This document shows, piece by piece, positions 26,204 through 30,097 of a stretch of DNA of 30,097 nucleotides (position 1 is the first letter of the stretch; each line of letters starts with the position of its first letter). Position numbers and translations under genes: made by a program. The notes under the pieces are model-generated. The model did no database searches and was not told the DNA's origin. It saw nothing but the letters and a program-made list of their open reading frames with translations. This stretch comes from Paenibacillaceae bacterium UBA6304 (lineage in GTDB: Bacteria; Bacillota; Bacilli; Paenibacillales; Paenibacillaceae). The stretch spans positions 1-30,097 of the forward strand of contig DJTQ01000043.1 of assembly GCA_002439285.1 (NCBI GenBank). The letters are read 5' to 3'.

Positions 26204-27749
26204 AATCGGGATCGATGTGGGCGGTACGAATACGGACGCCATTATTTTGGATGAACAACATCAATTGATTCACGCTGTAAAATCCCCAACCAGCCTGGAC
26301 ATCAAGACAGGGATTGAATCGTCTTTGCGGAGTTTGCTGCGGGAATCGAAGATCGATAAAACCCTAATTACGCATGCCATGCTCGGTACGACGCAATGTA
26401 CCAACGCGATTGTGGAACGCAAAAAGCTGGCGAAGGTCGGCGTCATTCGTTTGGGCTATCCCGCTACGGCTTCCGTCGTTCCGTATACGGCTTGGCCGAA
26501 GGATATGATCGAGAAGCTGTCCGGGAATTACGCTTTGGTTCGTGGCGGTTATGAATACGACGGACAAGTTCTTGGCGAAGTTGATGAGGATGAAATCCGG
26601 GCGCTTTTGGAGGAATGGCGGGAAAGGGTCGAATCCATCGCGGTTATCGGCGTATTTTCTTCCATTAAGAATGACCAAGAGTTGAGCGTACGTGATCTTA
26701 TTCATGAGGTTTATGGAGAGGAATATCCAGTTTCTTGCTCGTCCCTGATCGGTTCGGTCGGGCTCATTGAACGTGAGAATGCGACGATTCTGAATGCGGC
26801 GCTATGCAAGGTAATTGAGACGACGACACAAGGGTTTGTACATGCGTTGGAAGAGGAAGGGATTACCGATGCGGCCGTGTACTTATGCCAGAACGACGGC
26901 ACCTTAATGTCCATTGATTACGCCAAACAGTTCCCGATCCTTACGATTGCCTGCGGGCCGACGAACAGTATCCGCGGCGCCTCTTACTTAGCGCAGATCA
27001 AAGACACGATGGTGCTCGACGTCGGCGGTACGACCTCGGATATCGGGGTGTTGCAGGACGGATTCCCGAGAGAGTCGTCGGTCGCGGTCGAAGTCGGCGA
27101 TATCCGCACCAATTTCAGAATGCCGGACATTATCTCCGTGGGACTTGGCGGAGGAAGTATTGTTCGTGTGAACGACAATGGTAGGATTACGGTTGGACCT
27201 GACAGCGTAGGGTACAAGATTAGCGAGGAAGCGCTCGTCTTTGGAGGAAGCACGCTCACGGCCACGGACATCGCCGTCCGTTTGGGACTGGCTGATGTAG
27301 GCGATAAGGGCTTGGTGTCCCATATCGAAGAAGACTTCGCCTTAGCCGCACAAGCTGAAATGGCCGGGATCGTCGAGCAAGCCATCGATAAAATGAAAAC
27401 TTCGTCCGAAGATATTCAGCTCGTTCTCGTCGGCGGGGGTAGCATCATTATCCCGGATAAGATTCGTGGAGTGGCGAGCATGATCAAACCGGAAAACGGT
27501 GGTGTGGCCAATGCCATCGGTGCCTCGATCGCCCAAATCAGCGGGCAATACGAGCAGATTTATATTTATTCGCGGGAGCCGCGCGAGGCTTCGTTGAAGG
27601 ATGCCGAGGACAAGGCGGTCAAACAAGCCGAATTGGCCGGAGCCGATCCAGGTACGATCGAATTGGTCGAAGTGGAAGAAACCCCGCTCGCTTATCATCC
27701 CGAGAATGCGACTAGATTGAGAGTCAAAGTCGTAGGTAAAATGAAATAG
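26196..27749 (+). CDS. Hydantoinase/oxoprolinase family protein (HyuA-like, short form)
   Basis: This 517-residue protein has the ASKHA-type ATP-binding motifs of the hydantoinase A/oxoprolinase family: GIDVGGTNTDAI at the N terminus, MLGTTQCTNAIVERK near 64, VLDVGGTTSDIGV near 272, and VLVGGGSIIIP near 410. It is shorter than the ~690-residue HyuA proteins that pair with HyuB, and no HyuB gene is present. Instead it is coupled to the DUF917 gene, a recurring partnership in bacteria. It probably performs ATP-dependent ring opening of a hydantoin- or lactam-like compound. The substrate is unknown. Confidence 0.9.
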   Translation: MYRIGIDVGGTNTDAIILDEQHQLIHAVKSPTSLDIKTGIESSLRSLLRESKIDKTLITHAMLGTTQCTNAIVERKKLAKVGVIRLGYPATASVVPYTAWPKDMIEKLSGNYALVRGGYEYDGQVLGEVDEDEIRALLEEWRERVESIAVIGVFSSIKNDQELSVRDLIHEVYGEEYPVSCSSLIGSVGLIERENATILNAALCKVIETTTQGFVHALEEEGITDAAVYLCQNDGTLMSIDYAKQFPILTIACGPTNSIRGASYLAQIKDTMVLDVGGTTSDIGVLQDGFPRESSVAVEVGDIRTNFRMPDIISVGLGGGSIVRVNDNGRITVGPDSVGYKISEEALVFGGSTLTATDIAVRLGLADVGDKGLVSHIEEDFALAAQAEMAGIVEQAIDKMKTSSEDIQLVLVGGGSIIIPDKIRGVASMIKPENGGVANAIGASIAQISGQYEQIYIYSREPREASLKDAEDKAVKQAELAGADPGTIELVEVEETPLAYHPENATRLRVKVVGKMK

Positions 27750-27755
27750 AGATAT

Positions 27756-27773
27756 GAAGCTCGAACGAGCTTC
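27756..27773. other. Perfect 8-bp inverted repeat after the HyuA-like gene
   Basis: GAAGCTCG and CGAGCTTC are separated only by AA, a very tight palindrome starting 7 bases after the stop codon. No T-run follows. It may be an mRNA 3' end element or part of the tandem terminator structure just downstream. Confidence 0.5.
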
Positions 27774-27785
27774 AGGATAATAAAC

Positions 27786-27834
27786 AAAACGGTCTCTTGG
27801 AAGTTCGCTCCGCGAATTTTTGAGAGACCGTTTT
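27786..27834. terminator. Terminator of the permease-DUF917-HyuA operon
   Basis: A 12-bp stem (AAAACGGTCTCT / AGAGACCGTTTT) closes a loop that contains its own 5-bp hairpin (TTCGC/GCGAA). A- and T-runs on either side make it usable in both directions, though no gene converges from the right. Confidence 0.85.
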
Positions 27835-27847
27835 GGCTTGATGTATG

Positions 27848-27856
27848 TGATACAAT
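27848..27856 (+). promoter_or_regulatory. Extended -10 promoter of the AraC gene at 27891
   Basis: TGATACAAT forms TGn followed by a 5-of-6 -10 box. The predicted transcription start near 27863 leaves a leader of about 28 bases containing AAGGAAGGTG. The -35 region is weak, as in the other AraC promoter of this window. Confidence 0.5.
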
Positions 27857-27890
27857 AGCAGCGAATGCTGACTAAGGAAGGTGTTGCTTT

Positions 27891-28724
27891 GTGCCGGCGA
27901 TATTTCATCATAATCCGGACCGCCCGTTTCGTGAAAGCCCGGAACTTTATTTAAGCTATTGGGGAAAAGAACGCTGCGCCCCGCTCCATTCCTTCGGACC
28001 GGGGATTCGCGACATATATAAAATTCATTTCGTTCATTCCGGAAGGGGAGTCGTGAGCGCCGAAGGTGTAACACATGAATTGACTGCCGGACAAGCGTTT
28101 CTCGCTTATCCGGAGCGGGTCATCTTTTATCAGGCTGATGAAGCCGACCCCTGGACGTATTCCTGGATCGGCTTCTACGGCGATCAGGCGGCCGATATTT
28201 TAAGCCGGACCCGATTAAGCCCGGCAAGCCCCGTTTTTTCGATGGATACGCGGTTCATGCCGCAGCTATACGAATTGCTGAACGAAGCGGAGGCAGGCGC
28301 AGAAACTCGGGATCTACGCCTACAGGCGCTGTTGCGCGATTTTCTGACAAGATTGGTAGAACTTGTTCCGGCATCGGGTAGTCTTGCTTCGGCGAGGGAT
28401 CAGGCCAGGGATTCTTACATTCACCGCTGCCTTGATTTCCTGCACTGCCATTACTGTGAGGAGATTACTGTGGGCCAGTTGGCTGCGTTCGTGGGATTGG
28501 ATCGCAAATACTTATCGTCTCTATTTAAACAGGCTACCGGGTTACCGCCGCAGCAGTATTTACTGCAATATCGGATGGAGCGAGCCTGCGGGTTGCTGAG
28601 AACAGGGAACTACTCAATCGGCGAGGTGGCGCGTTCGGTCGGATATCAGGATGCGCTGCTGTTCTCTAAAATGTTCAAAAAGACGGTCGGCGTCTCGCCC
28701 ACCGAATATCGAATTCATGCCTAA
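27891..28724 (+). CDS. AraC-family transcriptional regulator
   Basis: This 277-residue regulator has an N-terminal AraC cupin domain (about 25-160; IHFVHSGRGVVS, LTAGQAFLAYPE) resembling MsmR/RafR-type sugar regulators, and a C-terminal AraC helix-turn-helix (about 185-275; RKYLSSLFKQATG, LLFSKMFKKTVGVSPTEYR). The start is GTG behind AAGGAAGGTG. It directly precedes, on the same strand, the aldo/keto reductase gene. Its target and inducer are unknown. Confidence 0.88.
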   Translation: MPAIFHHNPDRPFRESPELYLSYWGKERCAPLHSFGPGIRDIYKIHFVHSGRGVVSAEGVTHELTAGQAFLAYPERVIFYQADEADPWTYSWIGFYGDQAADILSRTRLSPASPVFSMDTRFMPQLYELLNEAEAGAETRDLRLQALLRDFLTRLVELVPASGSLASARDQARDSYIHRCLDFLHCHYCEEITVGQLAAFVGLDRKYLSSLFKQATGLPPQQYLLQYRMERACGLLRTGNYSIGEVARSVGYQDALLFSKMFKKTVGVSPTEYRIHA

Positions 28725-28825
28725 GATAAGACATTATGCCATATATAACATCCTTGTTGATATAGGTAATTCGTTTCGTATGTATTATATTGAAGGCATA
28801 TCAACTGAAGGGGGAGTTAGCATTG

Positions 28826-29815
28826 ATGTATCAAGCAACTGATAACAGATATGAAACTATGACATATAACCGCTCGGGACGGAGTGGTTTGAAGCTACCG
28901 GCCATTTCGTTGGGCTTGTGGCACAATTTTGGAGGTATCGACGTGCACGAGAACGGGCGCGCTATGGTGCGAAGAGCGTTCGACTTGGGGATTACCCATT
29001 TTGATCTGGCGAACAACTATGGACCGCCGCCGGGATCGGCGGAGGAGACGTTCGGCCGGTTGCTGCGCGAGGACTTCCGTCCATATCGAGACGAGATGAT
29101 CGTCTCGACCAAAGCGGGGTATTACATGTGGCCGGGACCATACGGTGAATGGGGTTCGAAGAAATATTTAGTATCCAGTCTCGACCAAAGCTTAAAGCGG
29201 ATGAGTCTGGAATATGTCGATATTTTTTATCATCACAGACCTGATCCGAACACGCCGTTGGAAGAAACGATGGCCGCGCTTGATCTGATCGTGCGTCAAG
29301 GCAAAGCGCTGTACGTTGGACTCTCCAACTACAACCCGGAGCAGACGCGGGAAGCTTCCCAAATCCTGAAGCGGCTCGGGACACCGGCGGTGATTCATCA
29401 GCCGAACTATTCCATGATGAACCGCTGGATCGAAGAGGGCTTGCAGGACGCCCTGGAGGAAGAAGGCATCGGTTCAATCGTGTTCTCCCCACTGGAGAAA
29501 GGCATCCTGACTGACCGCTACCTGAACGGAATCGCAAAGGATTCCCGGGCCGCCGGCCCTAGCGTTTTCCTCCGCCCGGAGGATGTCAACGAGGACCGGA
29601 TCGCGAAGGTACGGCAGTTGAACGATTTGGCTGCCGAAAGAGGACAGAAGCTGTCGCAGATGGCGTTGGCCTGGGTGTTACGCGGCGGTAAGGTGACCTC
29701 GGCGTTGATCGGCGCCAGCAAGGTAAGCCAAATCGAAGATGCGGTCGGCGCGCTAAGCAGCCCGTCGTTCACCGCCGAAGAGCTAAGCAAAATCGACGAG
29801 ATTTTGGGCTACTGA
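28826..29815 (+). CDS. Aldo/keto reductase, YghZ/L-glyceraldehyde-3-phosphate reductase-like
   Basis: This NADPH-dependent reductase of about 329 residues has the AKR tetrad: D60 and Y65 (HFDLANNYG), K96 (STKAGYY) and H137 (FYHHRPD). The AANNYGPPPGSAE-like segment and the early LGLWHNFGG are characteristic of the YghZ subgroup, which reduces L-glyceraldehyde 3-phosphate, methylglyoxal and related aldehydes. ATG 28826 follows AAGGGGGAG at proper spacing; upstream in-frame TTGs (28790, 28823) are possible but less likely. A clear terminator follows the gene. Confidence 0.92.
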   Translation: MYQATDNRYETMTYNRSGRSGLKLPAISLGLWHNFGGIDVHENGRAMVRRAFDLGITHFDLANNYGPPPGSAEETFGRLLREDFRPYRDEMIVSTKAGYYMWPGPYGEWGSKKYLVSSLDQSLKRMSLEYVDIFYHHRPDPNTPLEETMAALDLIVRQGKALYVGLSNYNPEQTREASQILKRLGTPAVIHQPNYSMMNRWIEEGLQDALEEEGIGSIVFSPLEKGILTDRYLNGIAKDSRAAGPSVFLRPEDVNEDRIAKVRQLNDLAAERGQKLSQMALAWVLRGGKVTSALIGASKVSQIEDAVGALSSPSFTAEELSKIDEILGY

Positions 29816-29830
29816 ATTGTAAACGATGAC

Positions 29831-29866
29831 AAGCACCCTCGGGAGAAATTCCGGGGTGCTTTTTTC
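29831..29866 (+). terminator. Terminator after the aldo/keto reductase gene
   Basis: AAGCACCC and GGGTGCTT pair, continued by CGG/CCG past a single bulged T, with an 8-nt loop, followed by a T-run ending TTTTTTC. A classical intrinsic terminator 16 bases after the stop codon. Confidence 0.9.
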
Positions 29867-29928
29867 TGCGCAAGGAAGTTTCTTAAGATAAAGTTGAACT
29901 AAATGCTCTCGGTTTGAAGAACACTTGT

Positions 29929-29958
29929 TTGTATATTCGAATCAAGGTAAACTATACC
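29929..29958 (+). promoter_or_regulatory. Candidate promoter of the holin-like toxin gene
   Basis: TTGTAT (29929-29934), 18 bases, then TATACC (29953-29958). Both boxes are imperfect. The leader would be about 45 bases and end in the very strong ribosome binding site. Confidence 0.3.
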
Positions 29959-30009
29959 TACAATTGAATCTTGGGTGGGCATGGTTTCCCTTCGAAAGGA
30001 GGTGTAGCC

Positions 30010-30097
30010 ATGGACGTAAAAGACGCATTGACGATCATGTTCCTCTTTGGATCGTTTATCCTTGCTCTTTTAACATACATCAATAATAACAACAAGA
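30010..30097 (+). CDS. Holin-like type I toxin peptide, 3' end outside window
   Basis: The 29 visible residues begin MDVKDALTIMFLFGSFILAL, then LTYINNNNK, and the frame is still open at the window edge. The layout (acidic start, a single hydrophobic helix of about 18 residues with FGSFILALLTYI, then a polar tail) matches the short putative holin-like toxins related to the TxpA/BsrG/BsrE group of Bacillus, which insert in the membrane and are normally silenced by an overlapping antisense RNA. AAAGGAGGTG lies 5 bases before ATG, an almost full anti-Shine-Dalgarno match. The antisense RNA, if present, would lie mostly past the window edge. Confidence 0.7.
   Translation, partial: MDVKDALTIMFLFGSFILALLTYINNNNK

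Overview
This window most likely comes from the chromosome of a low-to-mid GC Gram-positive bacterium, best matched by Paenibacillus or a close relative. The signs are strong AGGAGG-type ribosome binding sites with frequent GTG and TTG starts, a YesM/YesN-type two-component pair next to an LplB/YtcP-like sugar ABC transporter, many AraC regulators and cytoplasmic glycoside hydrolases, and a short palindromic intergenic repeat. The genus is inferred from gene style, not proven. No rRNA, tRNA, CRISPR array or insertion sequence was seen.

Positions 1-4862 (+) hold a 5'-truncated sulfatase, an anaerobic sulfatase-maturating radical SAM enzyme with a C-terminal SEC-C motif, an AraC-family regulator and a second, complete Cys-type sulfatase. 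A gene-free stretch (4863-5220) follows. It carries four copies of a palindromic repeat and a strong terminator between convergent genes.

Positions 5221-8432 (-) encode a histidine kinase and response regulator. Divergent from them, 8682-15977 (+) encodes two ABC permeases, a lipoprotein solute-binding protein, a GH20 beta-N-acetylhexosaminidase-like enzyme and a GH35 beta-galactosidase. Signal peptides are absent from the glycosidases and the complete sulfatase. The simplest model is import of short, possibly sulfated, galactose/N-acetylhexosamine oligosaccharides, followed by desulfation and exo-cleavage in the cytoplasm, with the kinase sensing the glycan outside.

Positions 16201-19437 hold two convergent GH43 genes sharing a bidirectional terminator; one has a good CcpA (cre) site upstream. 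Positions 19581-21938 hold a type B carboxylesterase overlapping tail-to-tail with an AraC regulator.

Positions 22024-27834 form a separate module: a PucR-type regulator, whose start appears frameshifted, followed by a tightly coupled operon of CodB-like permease, DUF917 protein and HyuA-like hydantoinase/oxoprolinase family protein. This suggests uptake and processing of a hydantoin-like or other cyclic nitrogen compound.

Positions 27848-29866 hold another AraC regulator and an aldo/keto reductase of the YghZ type. The window ends inside a very short gene with a perfect ribosome binding site that resembles the holin-like type I toxins of Bacillales.
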